From: Candidatus Pantoea floridensis
GTDB lineage: Bacteria > Pseudomonadota > Gammaproteobacteria > Enterobacterales > Enterobacteriaceae
NCBI RefSeq assembly: GCF_900215435.1
Contig: NZ_OCMY01000003.1
Location: forward strand, 116,940 to 180,939
Reading direction: 5' to 3'
Length of the DNA stretch: 64,000 nt
The notes under the pieces are model-generated. The model worked only from the letters and a program-made list of their open reading frames with translations, was not told where the DNA came from and searched no databases. Numbering within the stretch: the first letter of the stretch is position 1; every line of letters begins with the position of its first letter. Shown in pieces: positions 7,295 to 16,163 of the stretch. Both the position numbers and the translations under genes were made by a program.

Positions 7295-7492
7295 TCAGTG
7301 CATCTGCTGAGCCAGAAGTCTGAACGCGCGTTCGCAATTTTCGCGCATTGCGGCAGCGCTGGCCGACTCACCCATGCTGTGCAGGGCGCTGATGATTTCG
7401 TGCAGGGTGAGGTGCTGGTCCGGCTTAAGAAGGCGCGCCACGACCGTTCCGATAACGGCGTAGATATCTTCGGCGGTGGTGTCATCATTCAT
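7295..7492 (-). CDS. Small YmgC-like protein of the cluster, 65 aa
   Basis: 65 residues, with GGAGGTCAT directly before the ATG at 7492. It aligns along its whole length with the protein encoded at 11717-11917: DIYAVIGTVVARLLKPDQHL / LMHEAIGLAIRQILRRGESV, and RENCERAFRLLAQ / REACNRAIRLFAG. The pattern (small, helical, I-G-x-x-V near residue 14, closing R-x-x-x-R-A-F/I-R-L) resembles YmgA and AriR proteins without being either; it may correspond to YmgC, which I cannot confirm. It is transcribed towards the exported-peptide gene and away from the YmgA-like gene at 7562. Confidence 0.6.
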   Translation of the reverse strand: MNDDTTAEDIYAVIGTVVARLLKPDQHLTLHEIISALHSMGESASAAAMRENCERAFRLLAQQMH

Positions 7493-7561
7493 ATGACCTC
7501 CGTCCGTAAGGTGGATAAGCGTACAGTATAACAGACAGGCACCGCGACAGCCCGGGTGACT

Positions 7562-7822
7562 TTAGTGAAGCTTCTGCGATGACAGATCGTCAGCGCTGGC
7601 GAACCCGGTCTTCTCACCGGCGCGAATGTGCATTTCCCGCCGGACCTCTTCGATAGCGCGCAGCCCCGCGCGAACCCGGTCTTCATCCGTTTCATGTTCA
7701 ATCGCCGCGCGCAGGCGGTCTGTCAGGACTGCCCAGCTGATGGCCACGTCTTCATCCAGCAGCGCCGTTACGGCCTCGCCAATCATGATGTCGGCCATTT
7801 TTTCTTCAAAGTCATTTTTCAT
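7562..7822 (-). CDS. YmgA-like small protein
   Basis: 86 residues from the ATG at 7822. The long in-frame extension to 8017 is rejected because MKNDFEEKMADIMIGEAVTA aligns with the start of the YmgA-like protein at 6404. The core MIGEAVTALLDEDVAISWAV and the following DRLRAAIEHETDEDRVRAGL keep the family spacing. It lies 160 bases downstream of the hypothetical gene 7983-8282 and 69 bases upstream of the 65-aa gene at 7492, all on the minus strand, so the three may form one transcript. Confidence 0.65.
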   Translation of the reverse strand: MKNDFEEKMADIMIGEAVTALLDEDVAISWAVLTDRLRAAIEHETDEDRVRAGLRAIEEVRREMHIRAGEKTGFASADDLSSQKLH

Positions 7823-7982
7823 GGGGTTATCCGGCAGCAGGTTTCGGGCGCGGAGCTTACCACAGCAGAACTGGTCCGGACATAAAAGGGTAATCTGTCC
7901 GGCATAAAACTTTTCCACTGCAGTGTAAATATCCGGCACGGTAACGCTGCCAGTGAGGGAGGTATCCTGCTCTGACGGTGCC

Positions 7983-8282
7983 TTACTCCTGCGCGGACAT
8001 TTTCTTGCTGCGACCACGCTGCTTTGCTGCTGGCGATGCGGGTTCCGCCACCGTTAAGGCTTCTCCAGGCGGTACAGGCAGACGTCGCCGCGCGCCGCCA
8101 GGCTCGCCGGCCAGATCATGGCTCCCGTCCTCAACGTAAAGCTCGCCCAGCGGATGTACAAAGGCCCTGGGCGCACCCAGCGCGCGGCGCAGCTGCAGGG
8201 GTTCCTGCGCCATCGTCACGGCCCCAGGGTCATGATTTTCCGGATTACCGGCGACTTGAGTGAGCCTGTCTTCGTTAAGCAT
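7983..8282 (-). CDS. Hypothetical basic protein, 99 aa
   Basis: An open frame of 99 residues with an ATG at 8282 but no clear ribosome site. The product is hydrophilic, rich in alanine, proline and glycine, and ends in a basic AAKQRGRSKKMSAQE tail. The middle ALGAPRAFVHPLGELYVEDG looks more protein-like. No family recognised. Overlapping open frames exist on the plus strand with similar GC-rich composition, so the coding strand is uncertain. The nearby G14 tract (8389-8402) lies upstream of its start. Confidence 0.35.
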   Translation of the reverse strand: MLNEDRLTQVAGNPENHDPGAVTMAQEPLQLRRALGAPRAFVHPLGELYVEDGSHDLAGEPGGARRRLPVPPGEALTVAEPASPAAKQRGRSKKMSAQE

Positions 8283-8388
8283 TGCTGCGTCTCATGTGCG
8301 TTAATACCTGTTGCACCGATAGTCTGCCGGCGGATTGCCGGATACCTCCCGCTGGCGCATGCTGAAGCTATCTCCGGCGCCGAAAAAA

Positions 8389-8402
8389 GGGGGGGGGGGG
8401 GG
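8389..8402. repeat. G14 homopolymer tract
   Basis: Fourteen consecutive G bases preceded by AAAAAA. It lies 116 bases before the gene starting at 8519 and 107 bases before the minus-strand gene starting at 8282, outside both coding regions. Such tracts slip readily in replication and can alter promoter spacing. Confidence 0.9.
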
Positions 8403-8518
8403 CTTTCGCAACCTTTACGCATATTGTTGTGCTGACCACTTGCAGAGTCTGCAACCAGCTCTACACTGGGCGGACCAGTGAAAAGAGAACCGGTTTTATA
8501 ACAATAAAAGGAAAAAAA

Positions 8519-8821
8519 ATGATTTTAAGTGAGTTTATGCTGAAGGTGAACCGCTGGCCTCAGATGCATTTCACAGCAATTGAAAGCGAGCAGCGCGGTG
8601 CCGGCGTCGAGATTTACGCCATAGACTGCACAAACCAGACCAAAAGCCGGCTGCTGATTTACCGCACTCCGGACGCGCAGCACGCGGCGGCCATGACGAC
8701 GCATTTCCGCACCTGGCTTGAAAAGGCCAACCGCGGCAGAACGCTGCGGCAGGAAAAGGCTGAAGCGCCGGCGGCCGTTATTGCCGCGCAGCACCCGCCT
8801 CAGCGTGCCGCAGCCTGTTAA
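8519..8821 (+). CDS. Hypothetical protein, 100 aa
   Basis: 100 residues from the ATG at 8519, which has AAAAGGAAAAAAA in front; the longer in-frame start at 8429 lacks a site. Sequence MILSEFMLKVNRWPQMHFTA suggests a beta-alpha start; the middle KSRLLIYRTPDAQHAAAMTT and a charged helical C-terminus follow. No signal peptide. I do not recognise the family. It is convergent to the BluF gene, ending 37 bases from the BluF stop, so it belongs to the light/stress cluster by position only. Confidence 0.6.
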   Translation: MILSEFMLKVNRWPQMHFTAIESEQRGAGVEIYAIDCTNQTKSRLLIYRTPDAQHAAAMTTHFRTWLEKANRGRTLRQEKAEAPAAVIAAQHPPQRAAAC

Positions 8822-8858
8822 TCATCCGGGGCCTGCGGGCCCATTTCTGTCCCGTGCC

Positions 8859-10019
8859 TCAGACGGCTTCCCGTGTCTCCGGCCAGGCGACGGCCGCGCC
8901 TTCAGCGGTGAACAGAGCGCCCTGGAAATCAGTGACCCCCGCCGCCTCCAGCCACATCCACTCCTCCGGCTGCTCAATGCCCGCCGCGATCACGTTAATT
9001 TCCAGCGCCGAACAGCAGCGCAGCACGGCGTGTACCACCGCCTGACGGGGGCCACTGCGGTGAATATTGCGAACGATTCCGGCACCGATGCGCACGCGAT
9101 CAGGCTGCACGTGCGCCAGCAGTGACAGTCCGGCTGAGCCGTCACCAAAGTTATCGATGGACAGACTGATGCCGGCCTGCTTCAGCTGACGCACCGCCTG
9201 AGAAAACGCTTCCAGCTGAGAGATAATCTCTGTCTCGCTGACGCCCAGAATGATCTGCTGCGGCACCATCCCGGCGCTGTCAATGGCGCTGACGAGCCGG
9301 CTGACGGCCTCCGGAACATAAACCAGCGTCATAGGCAGAATGCTGAGGTACAGCATGATGTCGTCAGGGCACGATCTGCCGGCCCTGTTCATCGCCCCGG
9401 TGACCGCATCGAGATTATGCTCGTACAGCGCCACGCCGGAGAGCCCTGCCGGCGCGTCATCGGGCAGGGCCTCAAGGGCCGTGACCTCACGGCCGAGCGG
9501 ATCGACCACCGGGCGGAAGGTGACGCCCGCTGCCGGGGCCGGTGACCCGTTGTCGTCCGGGACGAAGTCCCAGTAGTCGGCGGGCAGGACCTCGAAGTAG
9601 TTTTCTTTCTCACGTGCTTCCACGAAGGTTCGCAGGAACTGCAGGCCGCGGTCATCATAGGTCAGACGATATTTAGACGTGCCGCGGTCAAGCACCGCCT
9701 GCAGCACGCTGCCGCTGTCGTGATGGCGCAGGTCGAACAGCTCCATGCCGTGGTTGCCAAAGCGGCGCGACGGTGAATAGTCGCGCATCAGCTCAACCAC
9801 GTTATGGTGGCGCCGGTCGGCGCAGATGCGGCCGTAAATGTCCAGTACGCCTTCCTCCGGTCCCTCCAGAATCTGAAAGAAGTGTGTGCCGTTAAAGAGC
9901 AGGATCCCCGTGACCTGATGTCGGGCGTTCAGCAGGCTGGCCTTCTCCACCATTCCCGGCAGAACGCTGACGGGTACCTCATCGGCAAGGTGGCTCCGGT
10001 AAATTATTGTTGTAAGCAT
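8859..10019 (-). CDS. bluF: BluF: BLUF blue-light receptor with degenerate EAL domain
   Basis: 386 residues from the ATG at 10019 (ACGGAGCCTGAA in front). Residues 1-95 form a BLUF flavin domain: LTTIIYRSH gives the conserved Tyr, LLNARHQVTGILLFNGTHFF the Asn, and FFQILEGPEE the Gln. From about residue 150 there is an EAL-type domain. It keeps the EAL letters (VTALEALPDD), but the catalytic DDFG is IDNFG, the metal-binding Asn strand is LYLSILP, the K-x-D segment is RVRIGAG, and the late Glu is IAAGIEQ. It is thus very unlikely to cleave cyclic-di-GMP, as in E. coli BluF, which instead binds and removes the repressor BluR. The genes for its usual targets surround it; BluR itself is not in this window. 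Confidence 0.92.
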   Translation of the reverse strand: MLTTIIYRSHLADEVPVSVLPGMVEKASLLNARHQVTGILLFNGTHFFQILEGPEEGVLDIYGRICADRRHHNVVELMRDYSPSRRFGNHGMELFDLRHHDSGSVLQAVLDRGTSKYRLTYDDRGLQFLRTFVEAREKENYFEVLPADYWDFVPDDNGSPAPAAGVTFRPVVDPLGREVTALEALPDDAPAGLSGVALYEHNLDAVTGAMNRAGRSCPDDIMLYLSILPMTLVYVPEAVSRLVSAIDSAGMVPQQIILGVSETEIISQLEAFSQAVRQLKQAGISLSIDNFGDGSAGLSLLAHVQPDRVRIGAGIVRNIHRSGPRQAVVHAVLRCCSALEINVIAAGIEQPEEWMWLEAAGVTDFQGALFTAEGAAVAWPETREAV

Positions 10020-10243
10020 TTCAGGCTCCGTATTGCCGCAGATTGTCACGGGCACCATAGCAGCCAGCGGCCATTTCTCAAACCGGACCGGCAACAGGTA
10101 TGATGAGACGCTGAATAAATATCCAGAAAGCCTGAAACGGTAGTTTTTAACGCACAAAGAGCCCTGTGATCAAAATGACTGAAATAAATTATTACGGACT
10201 AAGGTTTTTTCAGAACATCCTCCGGACGCTTTCTTCAGCGACG

Positions 10244-10250
10244 TCTACAG
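10244..10250 (+). promoter_or_regulatory. Possible -10 element CTACAGT
   Basis: Lies 43 bases before the TTG start at 10293, at a spacing like the CTACACT before the related gene at 5523. Weak evidence by itself. Confidence 0.3.
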
Positions 10251-10292
10251 TGTGACGTGAGGCTGTCATCAACGTAAAAGGAGGTAGTAAAT

Positions 10293-10553
10293 TTGTCTAT
10301 TCAACACGACGGGAAAGGGCACGTCATTATTGGCGAAGCGGCACTTAGCCTGGCGCTGGGCGAAAAGGAAATAAGCGTTCAATCGCTTATTGCCGAGCTT
10401 GAGCACATGGTGCAGGCCGGCGACAGCGATAAACGGCTCGCAGAAATATCCGAAGCCAGAAGTTGGCTGAAGAGCTTCCACGAGCCGGAGAAGGCCGTCC
10501 GGCGCGTGCCGTACCTGCAGACCCTTGCGGGCCTGAACGACGAGAAGAACTGA
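10293..10553 (+). CDS. YmgA-like small protein with TTG start
   Basis: 86 residues. The start codon is TTG at 10293, supported by the very strong AAAGGAGG eight bases upstream; no ATG is near. MSIQHDGKGHVIIGEAALSL, ALGEKEISVQSLIAELEHM and ISEARSWLKSF align with the proteins starting at 5523 and 12748 (IREAKRWVRGF, ISAAIDWLRGL). The three form one subgroup of the YmgA-like proteins. It is divergent from bluF, with 273 bases between the starts, which puts both under a possible shared control region. Confidence 0.8.
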   Translation: MSIQHDGKGHVIIGEAALSLALGEKEISVQSLIAELEHMVQAGDSDKRLAEISEARSWLKSFHEPEKAVRRVPYLQTLAGLNDEKN

Positions 10554-10871
10554 CGCGATAGGATTTAGTCCGGCTCTGGCCGGAAGACGACGATGAAGAT
10601 GACCTCAGCGGTCGCGCTCAGGCGTGTACCGGCCCGAGAACCTGTCCGGGACGACACTCTCCGATAGTTATGTGCACAAACCGACACAGAGATTAAATCC
10701 ACCGCATTATATTTGGGCACACGGAGGCTGTTCTGAACGAAAGCAGATCGCGTATATGGCAGCTCCCGGACCCTGCCTTCAGCTGGCATCGCGCGTGTCA
10801 GACCGCGTTGCAGCGCATGAAAGTACTGGCCTGCATCTGCCGGCTGTGCGTGGCCGGCAGCAAGACCGCCT
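10554..10871. other. Intergenic stretch between converging small genes
   Basis: Holds the end regions of the YmgA-like gene and of the minus-strand AriR-like gene. Open frames here have no ribosome site or family resemblance. No clear terminator seen. Confidence 0.45.
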
Positions 10872-11114
10872 TCAGATGCCCGGATCGTCTGGCGTATACC
10901 CCACGACCAGCTCAAGAAGTACACGCAACGTATTCTGCCTCACACCGTCCTTTTCATCCGTAATTTTTCTCATAATCTGCATTATGATGGTTTTGTTACT
11001 TACCGGTACTCCATCAGCGAGAAGGTCGTCCAGCGTCTCCTTCTGTGACTCAAAGCGGCTGCCGCTGCCCAGCAGGCAGTCCTGAATGTGCGCAACCGAA
11101 TTCGTATTTCTCAT
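10872..11114 (-). CDS. AriR-like protein, diverged copy
   Basis: 80 residues from the ATG at 11114. It starts MRNTNSVAHIQDCLLGSGSR, nearly the same as the copy at 12208 (MKNTNSVSAIRARLQNLGET), and ends LRVLLELVVGYTPDDPGI, matching the AriR C-terminus (LEIVVGKTPDDENF). The two copies also share the leader just before the ATG (AGGG/AGGGA then CCTTTACAGC or CCTTCACAGC), showing a duplication that included the ribosome site. The middle is shorter and more diverged than in ariR at 6810. Probable helical dimer that could form mixed dimers with the other copies; this is inference. Confidence 0.75.
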   Translation of the reverse strand: MRNTNSVAHIQDCLLGSGSRFESQKETLDDLLADGVPVSNKTIIMQIMRKITDEKDGVRQNTLRVLLELVVGYTPDDPGI

Positions 11115-11509
11115 GCTGTAAAGGCCCCTGGCTGAATGTGTGTGCGACAGGAGATGGAAAAGAGGTTTACCGGCGTGCCCCGGCTCTGAATTCCCCGTCT
11201 GTTAAGTCAAGTATATGGCAGTAAACGAGGCGCGGAGCGAAGAGCGTAAGTTTCGGAAAAAGCGGGGGAGGGTGGGCAATCAATGCAGGGGGGGGAGAAT
11301 TTATGCTGATGCGACGACGGGCTGAAGGGTCGTTGCCGCCCGTTGTGATGATCTTACGTCATTGTTCCCCCCTTTCAGGTAGATGAAATTAACCTCAGGG
11401 GGGCCGGGACTGGCGATCGTGATATACACGAAAATATTTTTTCTTTAACGATTTTATCCGCAGTCACTCGTTCACCAGGCGGGGAAAATCCTGACTGCAC
11501 TCCTCTACA
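11115..11509. other. Intergenic stretch, no supported gene
   Basis: Contains a GGGGGGGG run near 11287 and GC-rich sequence without a ribosome-site-supported frame. Probably the upstream region of the AriR-like gene at 11114. Confidence 0.4.
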
Positions 11510-11629
11510 ATGATGCCTGATGACGCCACGCCCCTGCCGGGCGAGGTACCCGAGCCCGGTCACGAGTACGAGGTGCTGGGCGGCGAAAGAGATATACCGC
11601 CCGACGGGGCCGCCACCCCGCTGATTTAA
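11510..11629 (+). CDS. Possible 39-aa acidic, proline-rich protein
   Basis: A short frame starting ATGATG at 11510 and ending just before a clear terminator. It reads MMPDDATPLPGEVPEPGHEY then EVLGGERDIPPDGAATPLI, acidic and proline-rich. No ribosome site is visible, which lowers confidence; the argument for coding is the neat fit to the terminator at 11631. Unknown function. Confidence 0.3.
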   Translation: MMPDDATPLPGEVPEPGHEYEVLGGERDIPPDGAATPLI

Positions 11630-11630
11630 G

Positions 11631-11651
11631 CGCCTCCGGGCGTTTTTTTTT
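11631..11651 (+). terminator. Rho-independent terminator
   Basis: CGCC, TCCG, GGCG followed by nine T bases. A short but GC-only stem with a strong T-run. Confidence 0.65.
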
Positions 11652-11682
11652 CGTACATATTTATGCGCACCGCTTACCGCGA

Positions 11683-11688
11683 TACACT
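11683..11688 (+). promoter_or_regulatory. Possible -10 TACACT
   Basis: CGATACACT lies 28 bases before the proposed CTG start at 11717 and downstream of the in-frame ATG at 11663. A transcript from here would exclude that ATG. Confidence 0.3.
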
Positions 11689-11716
11689 GTATATATCCCC
11701 AATAAGCGGAGCGTAT

Positions 11717-11917
11717 CTGAAAAACGAAAGTGAAATACAGTACCTGATGCACGAAGCCATCGGGCTGGCCATCAGGCAAATACTGCGCCGAGGCGAATCA
11801 GTGAACCCGCACGAGCTCATCGGTACACTGTGGTGCCTGAAGGAGTCCAGCGCCAGTATGACCATGCGCGAGGCCTGCAACCGGGCTATCCGCCTCTTTG
11901 CAGGAAAACTGAACTGA
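11717..11917 (+). CDS. YmgC-like small protein, probable CTG start
   Basis: 66 residues if started at CTG 11717, which has AGCGGAG five bases upstream. An in-frame ATG at 11663 lies almost in the preceding terminator and upstream of a possible -10, and adds residues absent in the relative. With the CTG start the protein has the same length as the one at 7295-7492 and aligns throughout (YLMHEAIGLAIRQILRRGES; REACNRAIRLFAGKLN). Member of the third small-protein type of this cluster, perhaps YmgC-like. It converges on the AriR-like gene at 11945, with only 27 bases between the stops. Confidence 0.55.
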   Translation: MKNESEIQYLMHEAIGLAIRQILRRGESVNPHELIGTLWCLKESSASMTMREACNRAIRLFAGKLN

Positions 11918-11944
11918 CGAATAGACTTGACCGGAGTTTCAGCC

Positions 11945-12208
11945 TCACAAAGCCTGACCGCCGGCATCGTCCGGCGTGTGGGTCACGATCAGCTCCAGCA
12001 CGTCGCGCAGCACCGTTTGCCTCTGCGCGTCCTGCTCCTGCTCGAGCTCACTAATGACGTGAATAATGAGCGTTTTTTTGGTCAGCTGACCGCCCAAGGC
12101 CAGAATTGCCTTGATAGCTGCTTCAAGCTCATTACGCTCTGCCGTCAGCGTCTCGCCCAGGTTCTGCAGGCGGGCGCGAATGGCGGATACTGAATTTGTG
12201 TTTTTCAT
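11945..12208 (-). CDS. AriR-like protein, second diverged copy
   Basis: 87 residues, starting MKNTNSVSAIRARLQNLGET and ending LRDVLELIVTHTPDDAGG. The central AIKAILALGGQLTKKTLIIH follows AriR (AVIRDIVISGKKVTSKAIIL). It shares its N-terminus and leader with the copy at 10872-11114. A possible promoter with a TATAAT -10 (minus strand, around 12326-12331) lies upstream. Function by analogy with AriR: small helical dimer linked to RcsB/biofilm control. Confidence 0.82.
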   Translation of the reverse strand: MKNTNSVSAIRARLQNLGETLTAERNELEAAIKAILALGGQLTKKTLIIHVISELEQEQDAQRQTVLRDVLELIVTHTPDDAGGQAL

Positions 12209-12439
12209 GCTGTGAAGGTCCCTGCCGGAACAACCTGAGCGGATGGCGGCGCTGGAAATGATTTCGTGATTTTATTATGTCGCTGGTTGAACAGCTTCCG
12301 CAGCGCATGCCTGACGTCAGTATCATTATAGGAAAGGGGAAGGTGAATATCGTTTCCTTGGCCTGACTATATTTATTTGATTCAGGTTTTCGTTCAAAGA
12401 ACAGAGCGGGCACCCGTCGCCCGCGCTGGCGGAATGTGA

Positions 12440-12748
12440 TTATCTCATTTCATCGTCTTCATCAGCCTGCAGACGGATGGCCGCCTCGCTGCCTCCACTG
12501 TGGTCGCCTGTACCAGAAAGCATCCAGCTCTTTGTCATGCCACCGCCGGCGCCCAGGGTACGCAAGCCACGCAGCCAGTCAATGGCAGCGCTGATGCGGG
12601 CAATGTGACTGCTGAGCTCTTCATCTCTCAACATCATGTTAAGCTCCGTCAGGAGCGAATCGACGGTTATTTCCTGTTCACGCACGGCAAGATTGACTGC
12701 TGCTTCACCAATAACTGCGTGACCGGTCATGTCTTCGCTGTACAACAC
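12440..12748 (-). CDS. YmgA-like small protein, extended C-terminus
   Basis: 102 residues from a GTG at 12748, which has GCGAGGTGTAAC in front. HAVIGEAAVNLAVREQEITV, then DSLLTELNMM and ISAAIDWLRGL align with the proteins starting at 5523 and 10293. It is about 16 residues longer at the C-terminus, ending in an acidic QADEDDEMR tail. A TATAAT -10 lies at 12798-12803 on the minus strand. It closes the YcgZ/YmgA/AriR cluster on the right. Confidence 0.78.
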   Translation of the reverse strand: MLYSEDMTGHAVIGEAAVNLAVREQEITVDSLLTELNMMLRDEELSSHIARISAAIDWLRGLRTLGAGGGMTKSWMLSGTGDHSGGSEAAIRLQADEDDEMR

Positions 12749-13679
12749 GTTACACCTCGCTTAATTAACGAATGAGAATGAAGTTAACCACTCCTTAATT
12801 ATATCAAGTTGGGTGTGAATTTTTAAATTAATCTATCGTTATGGCCTATAGGTGAAGAAGGGTAAATATAATGAACCTTTTTAGTAAATTATAAATATCT
12901 GACGCGGCACTGGTTTTAAAATAATTTAAATTTATCTACCCGCAATATGGTTTTCGGGTACGTTAACTCCTGATGACTCCAAATCTGACAGTTTAAAGAA
13001 ATATTTTAAAAGAGGTGACAGAGGCATGCTGCCGGAATCAGGCTCACAGAAGGAGCATGTCATGCTTATAGTACGAGCCAGACGGCGTAGGTGGCAGGCG
13101 GTTGTCCACCGTGCAGGCCGACTTGCACAGAATAATAAATACACCAGAGAATTCCGGTTTCGTCTTAAAGCGAAGCTTGTCTGCAGAAAAGACCTCCGTC
13201 ACCCCTTCTGATTCATGCCGGAATAAAATTCATGATTTACACGAATATGTGTCCAAGGACGTATGCCAGATGCAACAGCACGATGATTTACCCACCGCTC
13301 AGACTGTGAAATATTTCCGTTCTGACTACTGTGAGCGGCAACCGGCATTGTATTCCTTGCGTCCACTTTTAGGGGATATTTTCGTAAGAACATGGCTTTA
13401 GAATAATCACTTATACGGTCCGAAATTTTGCGATATTGACCGTTATATAAACTTTAACGCCATTCACAAGCAGGCGCGGAATTTGCCTGTCCCTTTCAAT
13501 AGCTTTTCCGCCGGAAATTCAACTGATGTTCAGATGAACGTCGCGGCTGAACGGAGCGGGCCAGTCAATGCATGACTAATGGAATGAATAAGTCAGTCTT
13601 TTAAATATTAGATAAGAGCGCTCGCTCTGGAATATAAAAAACAGCTGGCACTGGGTTAATGTCCGTCTTTCGCTCATAG

Positions 13680-13685
<6 letters not shown>
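12749..13685. other. Long intergenic region between the small-gene cluster and the Tn3 relic
   Basis: The left part is AT-rich and holds the promoter of the YmgA-like gene (TATAAT at 12798-12803, minus strand). A frame at 13062-13211 has AAGGAGCATGTC before its ATG and would give 49 very basic residues (MLIVRARRRRWQAVVHRAGR...); it is not otherwise supported. The right end holds GTCCGTCTTTCGCTCATAG, related to the sequence near 3060. No other structure seen. Confidence 0.4.
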
Positions 13686-14928
<1,243 letters not shown>

Positions 14929-14949
14929 TCATGTCTCTTATCCGAAGCA

Positions 14950-15960
14950 TTATGACGCTCTGCTTGAGGCTCTGACCACCAGTTCTGGCATTTGCCCGCA
15001 GCTGCCGACCACGTTATGTCCGGCCAGGACTTCAAACAGTAGCATGATGGCCTGACGGGCGATCTCATCAAGGTGCATGTTCACCGCCGTCAGCGGCGGC
15101 AAAGATTCCCTGGCGCGAATACCGTCATAACGGGTGGCTAAGCGCATCTGCTGCGGCATGGCGATCGCCGCATTTTGAAAAGCGCGCACGCAGCCGCTGG
15201 CAAAGGTATCAACCAGTACCAGGACTCCATTGACTTTGGGATGTTCCTGCAACATCTGACGCGCTGCCCGATAGCCTGCAGTTTCCCCTTCATGCTCATC
15301 AAGGTAATAGATCACCGGCTCCTGCCGCTCCTCACACCAGAGGCGATAAGCTGCCTCCGTTTCCTGCGCGGAAGTCCGCGGCGTATGCCCGACAAAGAGC
15401 GCGCAACAATCGGCGCCTTCTGTCTGCAGGTGGGTCAGCAATAGTTTGGCCGTCGCTTCCGAGTGCAGATCCACCCACGGTACCGGTGTCGGTGTTCCCG
15501 GCGTACGGCCAATAGTGATGCATGGGATCCCCGCCTGTTGCAGAGCCTGCAGTTGCGGATCGTTTTCGGTGGGTTCAAGCAGAATGGCGGCATCAAAGGT
15601 CACCATGTCCAGCGGGTTCTTTCCGGGCGGGACCAGGATCAGCGCATGCTGCTTCTCCAGAGCCATAATCGCCGCCGTAAGCGCGACCTCCATCATAAAT
15701 CCCAGCTTCGATGCTCCGGAGGCGATGGTCAGCGGCAAGGAAGAAAGAAGCGCAATAGTGTTGGTTTTCCCGGTACGCAGCTGGCGGGCGCGAATATTAG
15801 GCGTGTAGTTCAGCGCCTGAATCGCCTCTTCGATGCGTTGCCGGGTCTCAGGTTCGACAAAACGGGTGTGATGTAACGCATTAGACACGGTGCCAGGCGA
15901 TACGCTGGCAAGGCGTGCAACATCAATGAGTCTGGCGCGTTTTTTACCTTGAGCAGTCAT
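14950..15960 (-). CDS. LacI-family repressor next to the sulfotransferase/permease genes
   Basis: 336 residues. N-terminal LacI helix-turn-helix: RLIDVARLASVSPGTVSNAL, hinge PNIRARQLRTGKTNTIALLS, then a periplasmic-binding-type sugar/ligand domain with tetramer-free length. It is divergent from the sulfotransferase-like gene starting at 16164. A perfect 16-bp palindrome with central CG (16109-16124), typical for LacI operators, lies between them. It probably represses the two downstream genes until a substrate or product is present. Encoded inside the Tn3-type element. Ligand unknown. Confidence 0.88.
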   Translation of the reverse strand: MTAQGKKRARLIDVARLASVSPGTVSNALHHTRFVEPETRQRIEEAIQALNYTPNIRARQLRTGKTNTIALLSSLPLTIASGASKLGFMMEVALTAAIMALEKQHALILVPPGKNPLDMVTFDAAILLEPTENDPQLQALQQAGIPCITIGRTPGTPTPVPWVDLHSEATAKLLLTHLQTEGADCCALFVGHTPRTSAQETEAAYRLWCEERQEPVIYYLDEHEGETAGYRAARQMLQEHPKVNGVLVLVDTFASGCVRAFQNAAIAMPQQMRLATRYDGIRARESLPPLTAVNMHLDEIARQAIMLLFEVLAGHNVVGSCGQMPELVVRASSRAS

Positions 15961-16108
15961 CTGGCTGACGTTCCCTCCCTAAAGTTTACGATCGAGGGTA
16001 GCACATTTCCGAGTTAGGAATTTCGGCACTATTCCATAACAAAATCATATTAAAAAAGCGCCCGTTTTCCGTAGCTCTCTGGCGAGTATTCCTATCTAAT
16101 GATGCTTC

Positions 16109-16124
16109 ATTAAAACGTTTTAAT
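16109..16124. promoter_or_regulatory. LacI-type operator palindrome
   Basis: ATTAAAACGTTTTAAT, a perfect 16-bp palindrome with central CG, 148 bases upstream of the LacI start and 39 bases upstream of the sulfotransferase-like start. Classic placement for control of both directions. Confidence 0.75.
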
Positions 16125-16163
16125 GGCGCATTTTGCCAAAAAATAATCGTTTCAGGAGGCTAT

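Noticed and set aside
8024..8435. Plus-strand frames opposite the 99-aa hypothetical gene
   Set aside because: Composition driven by high GC, no start signal; kept only the minus-strand frame with low confidence.
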